NCBI GenBank assembly: GCA_022843885.1
Contig: JALHMU010000017.1
Span: forward strand, 1 to 15,369
Length of the DNA: 15,369 nt
Direction of reading: 5' to 3'
Source: Candidatus Peribacteraceae bacterium
GTDB taxonomy: Bacteria > Patescibacteriota > Gracilibacteria > Peribacterales > Peribacteraceae
Shown: positions 6,819 to 12,851 of the stretch, one piece after another
How positions within the stretch are numbered: position 1 is the first letter of the stretch
Layout: the number at the start of each line of letters is the position of its first letter
Notes under the pieces: model-generated
Told to the model about the DNA's origin: nothing
Seen by the model: the letters and a program-made list of their open reading frames with translations, nothing else
Databases searched by the model: none
Program-made: the position numbers and the translations under genes

Positions 6819-7319
6819 TTAGGGAAGAATCCAGCCGACGAAGCGGAAGTTGTAATAATAATCATTGTTGTTCGAGATGTTCAGACGCTTGCCGGCGCTA
6901 CGACCACGGATGTACCACGTGTTGTAACTATCATTCGGCCCAAAAATATCAAAGATACCGCCGTTTCCACCGCGTGTAATTTCGTATCCGTCCGGTGAGA
7001 ATTGCGCTCCATCGAGAGTCAGTTGTTCGGCTTCTTCTAGCGATATCTCACTTGCGGTATTCGTCTCGATGTCATATCGGAAAATGATCGGATCGGAGGG
7101 GGGGATTTTCTCATCAACGTATGGTGGTTCTTCCAAAACGATTTTTCCTTCACGGACGACTGCAAGACGATAGACATTCCAGTCACTTGTCGAATAGACG
7201 AAGTCGTATGTTGGTGCGTAAAACATTCCTGGAATGTAAATCGCCAATGCGACTAGGATGACCATGACGACAGGGACAGAGAGCGCGATGATGAGGGATG
7301 CATTCTTTTTGCGAGCCAT
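6819..7319 (-). CDS. Single-TM protein with extracytoplasmic beta domain, unknown function
   Basis: 166 residues from the ATG at 7319. A basic N-terminus (MARKKN) leads into one membrane helix (about 8-30), then a mostly beta, acidic domain. A stretch LDGAQFSPDGYEI resembles a TolB/WD40-type propeller blade (FSPDG), but one blade is too little to call the fold. The C-terminus is aromatic and Asn-rich (NNNDYYYNF). I do not recognise the family. A longer reading from TTG at 7355 is open, but the ATG at 7319 is preferred because TAGAAT lies 7 nt in front of it and because it gives a normal signal-anchor N-terminus. It is the first gene of a two-gene operon with the DUF2157-like protein, suggesting they act together at the membrane. 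Confidence 0.75.
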   Translation of the reverse strand: MARKKNASLIIALSVPVVMVILVALAIYIPGMFYAPTYDFVYSTSDWNVYRLAVVREGKIVLEEPPYVDEKIPPSDPIIFRYDIETNTASEISLEEAEQLTLDGAQFSPDGYEITRGGNGGIFDIFGPNDSYNTWYIRGRSAGKRLNISNNNDYYYNFRFVGWILP

Positions 7320-7326
7320 ATCCTGC

Positions 7327-7332
7327 ATTCTA
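7327..7332 (-). promoter_or_regulatory. -10 box deciding the start of the single-TM protein
   Basis: On the minus strand TAGAAT ends 7 nt before the ATG at 7319, the same arrangement as at ribBA, polX and other genes here. It favours the ATG over the upstream TTG at 7355. Confidence 0.5.
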
Positions 7333-7396
7333 GTCGTATTCTTCGGTTTGCTCAATCATTTGGTCGGAATCACATGCAACGGAACCATCTTTCGAC

Positions 7397-7402
7397 TATG
7401 CT
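7397..7402 (+). promoter_or_regulatory. Putative -10 box of tRNA-Arg(UCG)
   Basis: TATGCT ends 8 nt before the first base of the mature tRNA. No good -35 is visible 17 nt upstream (ATGCAA). The transcript would have almost no 5' leader. Confidence 0.4.
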
Positions 7403-7410
7403 CTCCGCAT

Positions 7411-7487
7411 GCTCCTGTAGCTCAGCTGGATAGAGTACCTGGCTTCGAACCAGGGGGTCGCAGGTTCGAATCCTGCCGGGAGCACCA
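7411..7487 (+). tRNA. tRNA-Arg (anticodon UCG)
   Basis: Full cloverleaf: acceptor GCTCCTG/CGGGAGC (one G-T pair), D arm GCTC...GAGT with A20, anticodon stem CCTGG/CCAGG around loop CTTCGAA (anticodon TCG), T arm GCAGG-TTCGAAT-CCTGC, discriminator A and an encoded CCA at 7485-7487. Reads CGA and CGG arginine codons. A20 and C35 agree with arginine identity. Confidence 0.95.
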
Positions 7488-7554
7488 TTCTAGATAAAAG
7501 ACACATAACCCGCTCTTCGCGATGATTTTTGTTCCCCTCGGGGGGATTTCGATT

Positions 7555-7560
7555 TACACT
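7555..7560 (+). promoter_or_regulatory. -10 box deciding the start of the 163-residue orphan
   Basis: TACACT ends only 2 nt before the first in-frame ATG (7563) but 8 nt before the second (7569). If transcription starts 6-8 nt after the box, the first ATG is not in the mRNA and translation begins leaderless at 7569. Confidence 0.5.
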
Positions 7561-7568
7561 GAATGACT

Positions 7569-8060
7569 ATGGCTTTTTATGACCAGTATAAGGAACAGTT
7601 GTTTGATACGGACGTCGATCTCGATCTCGTGCGTCGAGATATTGCGAACACGAGCATCCTGAATGAAATTTCCGATGAAGTGATCGAAGGACTTTCAGAA
7701 GACAATGATCTCTTTGCGCTCTTTCGCCGAGCACATAACACCGAAACATTTCTTACCTATCTAACATCGCGATTGGGTGTTCGAACGAAACTTCGATTGG
7801 TGCTTGAAACACCGCTCTCGGAAGTAATAGATCCCGAAGATGACGCACTGGAAAATATCCAACTGGCGAGAGAAGACGTGACGCACGAGATCAGAAATCA
7901 AGCTACGGATAGATTCATACGATCTCTAAGCAGTGACGTGCGCGCCAAGCTCAGGAAGGAAATCGGTTATACCGAAAAAGGAACACGTCGTGATGAGATC
8001 TATGCACGCATGGCTGATATCTTGCTTGATGCGTTGAACAAAGAGTTCGGAGAAGGGTGA
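7569..8060 (+). CDS. Conserved-looking hypothetical protein, helical and acidic
   Basis: 163 residues from the second ATG. I do not recognise a family. The protein is predicted by eye to be almost all alpha-helical, with acidic stretches (DTDVDLDLVRRD, VIDPEDDALENIQ) and a charged, amphipathic second half. It has no signal peptide, membrane segment or cysteine, so it is probably cytosolic. Codon choice resembles neighbouring real genes. It stands alone behind tRNA-Arg with its own -10 box, and its stop codon directly abuts that of the convergent gnd gene (stop ends at 8060, gnd ends at 8061). The start at 7569 rather than 7563 is decided by the position of the TACACT box. Confidence 0.75.
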   Translation: MAFYDQYKEQLFDTDVDLDLVRRDIANTSILNEISDEVIEGLSEDNDLFALFRRAHNTETFLTYLTSRLGVRTKLRLVLETPLSEVIDPEDDALENIQLAREDVTHEIRNQATDRFIRSLSSDVRAKLRKEIGYTEKGTRRDEIYARMADILLDALNKEFGEG

Positions 8061-9449
8061 TTACCACTGCGCGTGAAATGTTCCCGGTTTGTCCGTGCGT
8101 TCAAACGTATGTGCACCGAAGAAATCGCGTTGTGCTTGAATGAGATTTTGCGGAAGGCGAGCAGTGCGGTAGCCATCGAAAGAACTCAGTGCTGCGCTCA
8201 TGGATGGAACCGGAATTCCACGGCCGACAGCCATGCTGACCACACGTCGCCATGTTTTCTGATTGTCACCTTCAAACATCGAACGCAATTCTTTCTGTAC
8301 CGCTGCATCTCCGGTGAACATTTTCTGATATTTCGGCAGCAGTCCTGAACGGATGATGCAGCCGCCGCGCCAGATACGTGCAATCTCCGGAATGTTCAAA
8401 TTCCATTCTTCTTCTTTGCCTGCGACAGACATAAGCAGAAAACCTTCTGCGTACGCAGAAAGAATCGAGAGCGTCAGTGCGGTTTTCACGGATGCAATCA
8501 ATTGTGACTTCTCAAGCACTCCTTCGAGGAGTGCAGGCTGCATTTCGCTGCTTCGCTGCACACGGAAATCTTTTCCAGAAGAAATGATGCGCGCATCCAC
8601 TGCGGCGGTGATGATCGGAATAGCAACGCCGTAACTCATTGCGGCATCCGTCGTCCATTTACCTGTTCCTTTCTGCCCGGCTTTATCAAGAATCAGATCA
8701 ATCAGATCCTTGCCCGTCTCATCATCTTTCTTTTCGAAGATCTTCGCCGTGATTTCGATCAAGAACGACTGCAAGTTTGGATCCTTGTTCCATTCGGCAA
8801 ACGTCTCTGCGAGTTCTTTGTTCGAAAGTTTCCCAAGATCCTTCAAGAGATGATACGACTCCGCGAGGAGCTGCATGATGCCGTACTCGATGCCGTTATG
8901 AACCATCTTCACGAAATGTCCTGCACCTCCGGGGCCGATGTGCGTGACACAAGTGCCTTTCTCGCCGTCACTTGCTGCCATCTTTGTCAGTAGTGGTGCA
9001 ATTGCTTCGTACGCAGCCTTATCACCTCCGGGCATCATGCTTGGACCGTTCAGTGCACCTTCTTCACCTCCGGACACACCCATACCAATGAAGTGCAACC
9101 GATGATCGCGTAATGAAAGTTCACGTCGCACGGTATCTTTGTAATGACTGTTTCCGGCATCAATCAACGTGTCACCCTTTTCGAGAAGGGGAACGATTTC
9201 AACGAGCATATCATCGACGGCTTGTCCGGCTTTTACCATCAATACAATCGTACGTGGCGGCTGAAGTTTCTGAATAAATTCTCCGATGGAATCTGCCGCG
9301 ACAAATGTTCCTTCAGCGCTGTGCGCTTTCATAAATTCTTTCGTCTTTTCGATTGTTCGGTTAAAGACTACGACTTCCGCACCGTTGCGCGCAGCATTGC
9401 GTGCGAGGTTTGCTCCCATCGTGCCGAGGCCAACAAGTCCGAGTTGCAT
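8061..9449 (-). CDS. gnd: 6-phosphogluconate dehydrogenase, decarboxylating
   Basis: 462 residues. Converts 6-phosphogluconate plus NADP+ to ribulose 5-phosphate, CO2 and NADPH in the pentose phosphate pathway. Seen: Rossmann motif GLVGLGTMGANLARN (4-18), NRT after the second strand (30-32) as in NADP-using forms, the substrate loop MGVSGGEEGA (123-132), the catalytic helix HFVKMVHNGIEYG with K181, H184, N185 and E188, and the typical C-terminal tail GAHTFERTDKPGTFHAQW. Length and motifs indicate the long dimeric Gnd form and an intact enzyme. It starts one base after the stop of tal, so the genes form an operon with translational coupling. Its product ribulose 5-phosphate is also a substrate of RibBA elsewhere in this window. 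Confidence 0.96.
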   Translation of the reverse strand: MQLGLVGLGTMGANLARNAARNGAEVVVFNRTIEKTKEFMKAHSAEGTFVAADSIGEFIQKLQPPRTIVLMVKAGQAVDDMLVEIVPLLEKGDTLIDAGNSHYKDTVRRELSLRDHRLHFIGMGVSGGEEGALNGPSMMPGGDKAAYEAIAPLLTKMAASDGEKGTCVTHIGPGGAGHFVKMVHNGIEYGIMQLLAESYHLLKDLGKLSNKELAETFAEWNKDPNLQSFLIEITAKIFEKKDDETGKDLIDLILDKAGQKGTGKWTTDAAMSYGVAIPIITAAVDARIISSGKDFRVQRSSEMQPALLEGVLEKSQLIASVKTALTLSILSAYAEGFLLMSVAGKEEEWNLNIPEIARIWRGGCIIRSGLLPKYQKMFTGDAAVQKELRSMFEGDNQKTWRRVVSMAVGRGIPVPSMSAALSSFDGYRTARLPQNLIQAQRDFFGAHTFERTDKPGTFHAQW

Positions 9450-9450
9450 A

Positions 9451-10095
9451 TTATTTCTTCGAAACTTTTTCCCAGTCCTCCTGGAATTTCTTCAAACCGA
9501 TGTCCGTGAGGTTGTGATTCGGTAATTTTTTGAAGACATCGTATGGAATCGTCGCGATGTGTGCACCGAGCATGGCAGCATCAACGATGTGACGCGGATG
9601 ACGTGTGGATGCAACAAGTACTTCTGTCGCAAAGTTGTGCTGACTCCAGACAGCCATGATTTCGGCGATCAAACCCATTCCATCTTCTGCGATGTCATCT
9701 AGTCGTCCGATGAATGGACTGATGATCGTTGCTCCGGCTTTCGCTGCAAGCATTGCCTGTGAAACCGAGAACACGAGCGTGACGTTCGTTTTGATCCCTT
9801 TCTTCGAGAAATAACTGACAGCTTTGAGTCCTTCGGTTGTCATCGGAACCTTCACGACGACGTTCTTGTGCCACTTGGCATATTCTTCACCTTGTTTCTT
9901 CATGCCTTCGAAGTCGGTTGCCGTGACTTGCGCACTGACGCACGAAACGAGTTCACACATTTTCAAAATCACATCTTTAAAGTCTTTGCCTTCTTTGGCG
10001 ACGAGACTTGGATTGGTAGTAACACCGTCGAGTGTGCCCCAAGCGGCGATCTCCGCGACTTGGTCGACGTTGGCTGTATCAAGGAAGAGTTTCAT
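9451..10095 (-). CDS. tal: Transaldolase / fructose-6-phosphate aldolase family (TalC type)
   Basis: 214 residues, the length of the short TalC/FSA-type enzymes. Transaldolases move a dihydroxyacetone unit between sugar phosphates in the non-oxidative pentose phosphate pathway. Seen: LFLDTANV (D6), GVTTNPSLV, the Schiff-base lysine in VVVKVPMT (K82), TNVTLVFS and ISPFIGRLDD (F128). Most of the sequence follows the transaldolase branch, but the acid-base position usually Glu in transaldolases (SAEV) is Gln56 here (SAQV), as in fructose-6-phosphate aldolase; the activity is thus uncertain between the two. The ATG at 10095 is chosen over an upstream ATG at 10140 because the family begins MKLFLDTA and TATAGT lies 6 nt in front. 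First gene of the tal-gnd operon. Confidence 0.9.
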   Translation of the reverse strand: MKLFLDTANVDQVAEIAAWGTLDGVTTNPSLVAKEGKDFKDVILKMCELVSCVSAQVTATDFEGMKKQGEEYAKWHKNVVVKVPMTTEGLKAVSYFSKKGIKTNVTLVFSVSQAMLAAKAGATIISPFIGRLDDIAEDGMGLIAEIMAVWSQHNFATEVLVASTRHPRHIVDAAMLGAHIATIPYDVFKKLPNHNLTDIGLKKFQEDWEKVSKK

Positions 10096-10101
10096 GCACG
10101 C

Positions 10102-10107
10102 ACTATA
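10102..10107 (-). promoter_or_regulatory. -10 box for leaderless tal-gnd
   Basis: On the minus strand TATAGT ends 6 nt before the tal ATG at 10095, placing +1 at the start codon. The -35 position (TTTCAT) is weak. The box excludes the upstream ATG at 10140 from the transcript. Confidence 0.5.
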
Positions 10108-10114
10108 GCCTTCA

Positions 10115-10143
10115 TTGACTTTATATGAAAATAATGTCATGAT
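10115..10143 (+). promoter_or_regulatory. Putative promoter of the 42-residue ORF
   Basis: TTGACT (10115-10120) matches the -35 consensus at 5 of 6 bases and is 17 nt from CATGAT (10138-10143), which matches -10 at 4 of 6. A start near 10150 would give a leader of about 45 nt. This is the best -35/-10 pair in the window. Confidence 0.4.
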
Positions 10144-10194
10144 GATTTTGTCGTTTGTGTCTCTTCATTCAGGAAAACGAAAGGAGGTTTTTGG

Positions 10195-10323
10195 ATGGAA
10201 CCACCCCACGACGACGTCGCTCAAACGTCATCTTCCAAGCTTACACGCTTGGCGAAAGACCAATGGGCGATGATCTGTTTCTTCTTAGTTTCCGGTGCCG
10301 GATTAGTCATCAATATGTTCTGA
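10195..10323 (+). CDS. 42-residue single-TM membrane protein, unknown
   Basis: Short ORF beginning MEPPHDDVAQ and ending VINMF. A hydrophilic, acidic and Ser/Thr-rich N-terminus (1-20) is followed by one hydrophobic helix (about 24-42) running to the C-terminus, so it is probably a tail-anchored small membrane protein. Support for a real gene is unusually good: AAGGAGG (10181-10187) lies 7 nt before the ATG and is the only clear Shine-Dalgarno site seen in this window; a -35/-10 pair lies upstream; and a perfect intrinsic terminator begins 28 nt after the stop. I do not recognise a family. SecE and similar short translocon subunits were considered, but no specific motif supports them. Confidence 0.72.
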   Translation: MEPPHDDVAQTSSSKLTRLAKDQWAMICFFLVSGAGLVINMF

Positions 10324-10351
10324 TCCCAGGAACGCGAAGAAGCGATGTGTG

Positions 10352-10388
10352 CCGGATGTGCCCTTCACCGGGCATGTCCGGTTTTTTT
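10352..10388 (+). terminator. Strong intrinsic terminator after the 42-residue ORF
   Basis: A 12-bp stem CCGGATGTGCCC (10352-10363) / GGGCATGTCCGG (10370-10381), with two G-T pairs, around loop TTCACC, followed by seven T (10382-10388). It ends the 42-residue ORF unit and insulates the debranching-enzyme gene, whose -10 box begins 7 bp later. Confidence 0.92.
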
Positions 10389-10394
10389 GCGTGT

Positions 10395-10400
10395 TATACT
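10395..10400 (+). promoter_or_regulatory. -10 box for the leaderless debranching-enzyme gene
   Basis: TATACT ends 7 nt before the ATG at 10408, immediately after a terminator. The -35 position falls inside the terminator stem and shows no consensus. The placement supports the ATG at 10408 over an upstream in-frame start at 10345, which lies before the terminator. Confidence 0.55.
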
Positions 10401-10407
10401 GCTCGGT

Positions 10408-12387
10408 ATGCCGTTGAAGCTCTCCAAAACTGTGCTGCAGGATTACGCCAAGGCATCCAAATTGGAATGGATCGAAACTAATGGTCTCGGTGGCTTCGCC
10501 TCGGAAACAGTGCTTGGTTCCCACAACTGGCGCTATCACGGATTACTCTTCGCCAGTTTCAAACCTCCGACGCATCGCGCGTTACTCCTTTCACGCATCG
10601 AAGAATCGATCATCATCAATGATGAACGCTTTGAACTCTCGACAAATCAATATGACGGCACTGTTCATCCTGAAGGATACACATATCTGACATCATTCAC
10701 GCTCGATCCATTTCCCATCTGGGAATACACGATTGGAAAAATCAAACTGAAGAAAACGATTTTCATGACACATGGAAAGAACGAAGTATCAGTCATGTTT
10801 GAATTGATATCCGCACCTGCCAAAACATCGATTCAGCTTCATCTGAAGCCAATCGTCGCATTTCGTGATTTGCACAAAACCACCCAAGAAAATCAGCTCT
10901 TCAATGCCGAAATTCTCGAGAAGCCAGAGTGCCTGGTCATCCGCCCGTACGAAGAATTTCCACCGATGTCACTGTTTTCAAATTCCATCAATTTTTCGAT
11001 CGACGGCCGCTCGTGGTACAAGCGTTTCTATTACGAACGCGAAGTCGAACGCGGACACGATGCGTTTGAAGATCTCTTTGCCATCGGCGATCTCACCTTC
11101 GATCTCGCGAAAACAAAACCGGCATTCCTGACGGCCAATACGGAGATCGGAGGAAAGATGACACTGACCCAGGTGAAAACGGCAATGAAGAAAGAGAAGT
11201 CCCGTCGTGACAAACTCGTGAAGAAAACCGATTCCGAGCTCATCAAAGTACTCAAGCGCGCCGCTGATCAGTTCATCGTGCAGCGAGACGGCAAAGCAAC
11301 AATCATCGCGGGATATCCATGGTTCGCCGATTGGGGTCGTGACAGTTTCATTTCTCTCCCAGGTTTACTCCTCACGACAGAACGCTATGACGAAGCACGC
11401 GAAGTGATTCTCAATTTCTTGGAACGCATGCAACAGGGGATTATCCCGAATACATTTCCGGAAAAAAACGAAGCGCCGCTCTACAACACCGTCGATGCAT
11501 CTTTGTGGCTGATTCATGCGGTGGATCAGCTGATTCTCAAAACGAAAGATACGAAGTTTTTGATGAAAGTGTTCCCGATGCTCAGGCAAATCATCGATTC
11601 GTACGAGAAGGGAACGTTCAACGGTATTCAGATGGATCCGAATGATTTCTTGATCACACAAGGTGCTGATGGTCTCGCGCTGACATGGATGGATGCCGTC
11701 GTTGACGGTCATGTCGTGACACCGCGTCGCGGCAAAGCTGTGGAGATCAATGCGCTCTGGTACCGCGCATTACGCTCCATGCATCGTATGGCGAAGCGCA
11801 TCGGCGCACGTGAAGTCTCGGAAATCTACGAAGGACTCGCCGATAATGTGCGGGAAAGTTTCACGAAAACATTTTGGAATGAAGAGCAGCAATGTTTATT
11901 CGATTGCGTCGATCCTTCCGGAGGAAAAATTGCAGAGATCAGACCCAATCAGATCTTTGCCGTGAAACTGAGTGACGATCTCCTCATGCCCGAACATCGC
12001 TTTGCGGTTGTGAATACGGTGCGAGAGAAGTTACTAACACCCGTCGGATTACGCTCACTCTCGTCCGATCATCCTGACTATCGTAAAAACTATCAGGGAA
12101 ATTTGTTCGAACGTGACAGTGCGTACCATCAAGGAACCGTCTGGGGCTTCCTGATGGAACCGTATGTTGGAGCGCTCTTCCATGCGTTTGGAGATTCCTT
12201 CAAAACAAAAAAAGAAGCCCGCATGCTTTTGAAGAACATGGAGCCACATCTTCTCGATGCATGCATCGGGCAGGGGAGCGAGATCTTCGATGCCGAAGCA
12301 CCGTTTGCACCTCGCGGGTGCCCTGCCCAAGCATGGACGATTGCAGCGATGCTGCAGATTGCAGACGAACTTAGGCAGTCTTTCTGA
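10408..12387 (+). CDS. Glycogen debranching enzyme, archaeal-type amylo-alpha-1,6-glucosidase (GH133-like)
   Basis: 659 residues. Predicted to cleave alpha-1,6 branch points in glycogen or related glucans. The N-terminal domain (about 15-250) begins with the family hallmark WIETNGLGGFASETVLG and RYHGLL (21-47), as in the GDE_N domain of archaeal/bacterial debranching enzymes. The C-terminal (alpha/alpha)6-type domain (about 280-655) shows AGYPWFADWGRDSFISLPGL (301-320), GIIPNTFPE, YNTVDASLWLIHA (359-371), LTWMDA (425-430), GKAVEINALWYRAL (442-455), RPNQIFAV and SAYHQGTVWGFLMEPYV (571-587), all typical of this family. No signal peptide, so a cytosolic role in storage glucan use is likely. No glgB, glgP or glgA is nearby. 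The C-terminus overlaps the convergent YeaQ-family gene by 17 bp. Confidence 0.93.
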   Translation: MPLKLSKTVLQDYAKASKLEWIETNGLGGFASETVLGSHNWRYHGLLFASFKPPTHRALLLSRIEESIIINDERFELSTNQYDGTVHPEGYTYLTSFTLDPFPIWEYTIGKIKLKKTIFMTHGKNEVSVMFELISAPAKTSIQLHLKPIVAFRDLHKTTQENQLFNAEILEKPECLVIRPYEEFPPMSLFSNSINFSIDGRSWYKRFYYEREVERGHDAFEDLFAIGDLTFDLAKTKPAFLTANTEIGGKMTLTQVKTAMKKEKSRRDKLVKKTDSELIKVLKRAADQFIVQRDGKATIIAGYPWFADWGRDSFISLPGLLLTTERYDEAREVILNFLERMQQGIIPNTFPEKNEAPLYNTVDASLWLIHAVDQLILKTKDTKFLMKVFPMLRQIIDSYEKGTFNGIQMDPNDFLITQGADGLALTWMDAVVDGHVVTPRRGKAVEINALWYRALRSMHRMAKRIGAREVSEIYEGLADNVRESFTKTFWNEEQQCLFDCVDPSGGKIAEIRPNQIFAVKLSDDLLMPEHRFAVVNTVREKLLTPVGLRSLSSDHPDYRKNYQGNLFERDSAYHQGTVWGFLMEPYVGALFHAFGDSFKTKKEARMLLKNMEPHLLDACIGQGSEIFDAEAPFAPRGCPAQAWTIAAMLQIADELRQSF

Positions 12388-12616
12388 AAGCCTTGATGAG
12401 GATCAACAAGATCACAGCACCGATCGTGGCCATGACGATGTCACCGAGGAGGCCGTAGGTTGTGAAGCCGAATGCGCGGAAGATGAATCCTCCGATGAGT
12501 GCACCGACCATACCGACGATCATGTCACCGATGAGACCGAAGCCCACACCTTTGACCAGAATGTCCGCGAGGAAACCTGCAATAAGACCGATGAGGAGAA
12601 ACCAAAGAATTTCCAT
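12371..12616 (-). CDS. GlsB/YeaQ/YmgE-family small membrane protein
   Basis: 81 residues with three hydrophobic helices (about 3-21, 27-49 and 54-76) rich in Gly: GLIAGFLADILVKG, LIGDMIVGMVGALIGGFIF and GDIVMATIGAVILLILI. The GLIAG start and the GD-x-x-VG-x-x-GA-x-x-G pattern are those of the YeaQ/YmgE (transglycosylase-associated) stress-response membrane proteins; the molecular role of the family is not established. The ATG follows the C-rich stretch CTTCCCCTACC with a 9-nt spacer and no Shine-Dalgarno site. It lies 47 nt behind the 30-residue membrane ORF and is probably co-transcribed with it from the TATAAT promoter at 12777-12782. Its 3' end overlaps the debranching-enzyme gene by 17 bp on the opposite strand. 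Confidence 0.88.
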   Translation of the reverse strand: MEILWFLLIGLIAGFLADILVKGVGFGLIGDMIVGMVGALIGGFIFRAFGFTTYGLLGDIVMATIGAVILLILIKAFRKTA

Positions 12617-12663
12617 AAAGAGGTAGGGGAAGAGGAAAATAGAAAGAAGCCGATGATGTCGAT

Positions 12664-12756
12664 TTACGTGAACGCTTTGAAGATGAGGTACACGAATGCC
12701 CAGCCACCACCGAAGAGCATCGCGATGATCAAAGCTTTAAACAAGGTCTTGATCAT
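12664..12756 (-). CDS. 30-residue single-helix membrane peptide
   Basis: Short ORF beginning MIKTLFKALI and ending KAFT, with basic ends around one hydrophobic segment (about 8-26, including MLFGGGWAFVYLIF). Evidence that it is real: a perfect TATAAT -10 box lies 20 bp before the ATG on the same strand, the leader carries the TTTTCCCC motif 7 nt before the ATG (like other genes here), and a YeaQ-family membrane gene follows in the same direction 47 nt later. I do not recognise a family. It may be a partner or leader of the YeaQ-like protein. No conservation evidence is available from this window alone. Confidence 0.6.
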   Translation of the reverse strand: MIKTLFKALIIAMLFGGGWAFVYLIFKAFT

Positions 12757-12763
12757 GAGGAGC

Positions 12764-12782
12764 GGGGAAAACCTTTATTATA
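12764..12782 (-). promoter_or_regulatory. Consensus -10 and C-rich leader of the small membrane operon
   Basis: TATAAT (12782-12777, minus strand) is a perfect -10. A start near 12770 would give a leader of about 14 nt that begins within TTTTCCCC (12771-12764) and continues pyrimidine-rich to the ATG at 12756. No Shine-Dalgarno site is present. Confidence 0.6.
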
Positions 12783-12790
12783 CGGATAGC

Positions 12791-12838
12791 ATTAAAAAAG
12801 GGAAGCAAATTTCTCATCACTGAGTAGTGCTTCCCTTT
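12791..12838 (-). terminator. Intrinsic terminator of the protease gene
   Basis: An 11-bp stem AAAGGGAAGCA (12838-12828 on the minus strand) / TGCTTCCCTTT (12807-12797), with a smaller CTCA/TGAG stem inside the loop, followed by a T-run and then AATGC on the minus strand. It lies 13 nt after the stop of the dockerin-protease gene and separates it from the small membrane operon. Confidence 0.88.
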
Positions 12839-12851
12839 CTCGTATCGCTGT

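Noticed and set aside
6404..6979. 191-codon + strand open frame opposite the membrane operon
   Set aside because: It runs antisense across the boundary of two co-directional genes, has shadow composition (RSSSRN, CNNNHCC) and no initiation signal.
7533..7546. Hairpin TCCCC-TCGG-GGGGA after tRNA-Arg(UCG) as terminator
   Set aside because: The stem is only 5 bp and is not followed by a T-run; it may matter for tRNA 3' processing, but the evidence is too thin to list.
10096..10140. 15-residue N-terminal extension of transaldolase (ATG at 10140)
   Set aside because: The family begins MKLFLDTA and the -10 box lies between the two ATGs.
10345..10407. N-terminal extension of the debranching enzyme
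   Set aside because: It begins before and reads through a perfect terminator, and the family N-terminus fits the ATG at 10408 behind TATACT.
12257..12823. 188-codon acidic + strand open frame after the debranching enzyme
   Set aside because: It overlaps the end of the debranching gene and is antisense to the YeaQ-like and 30-residue genes; its Asp/Glu/Thr-rich sequence is the complement of hydrophobic codons.
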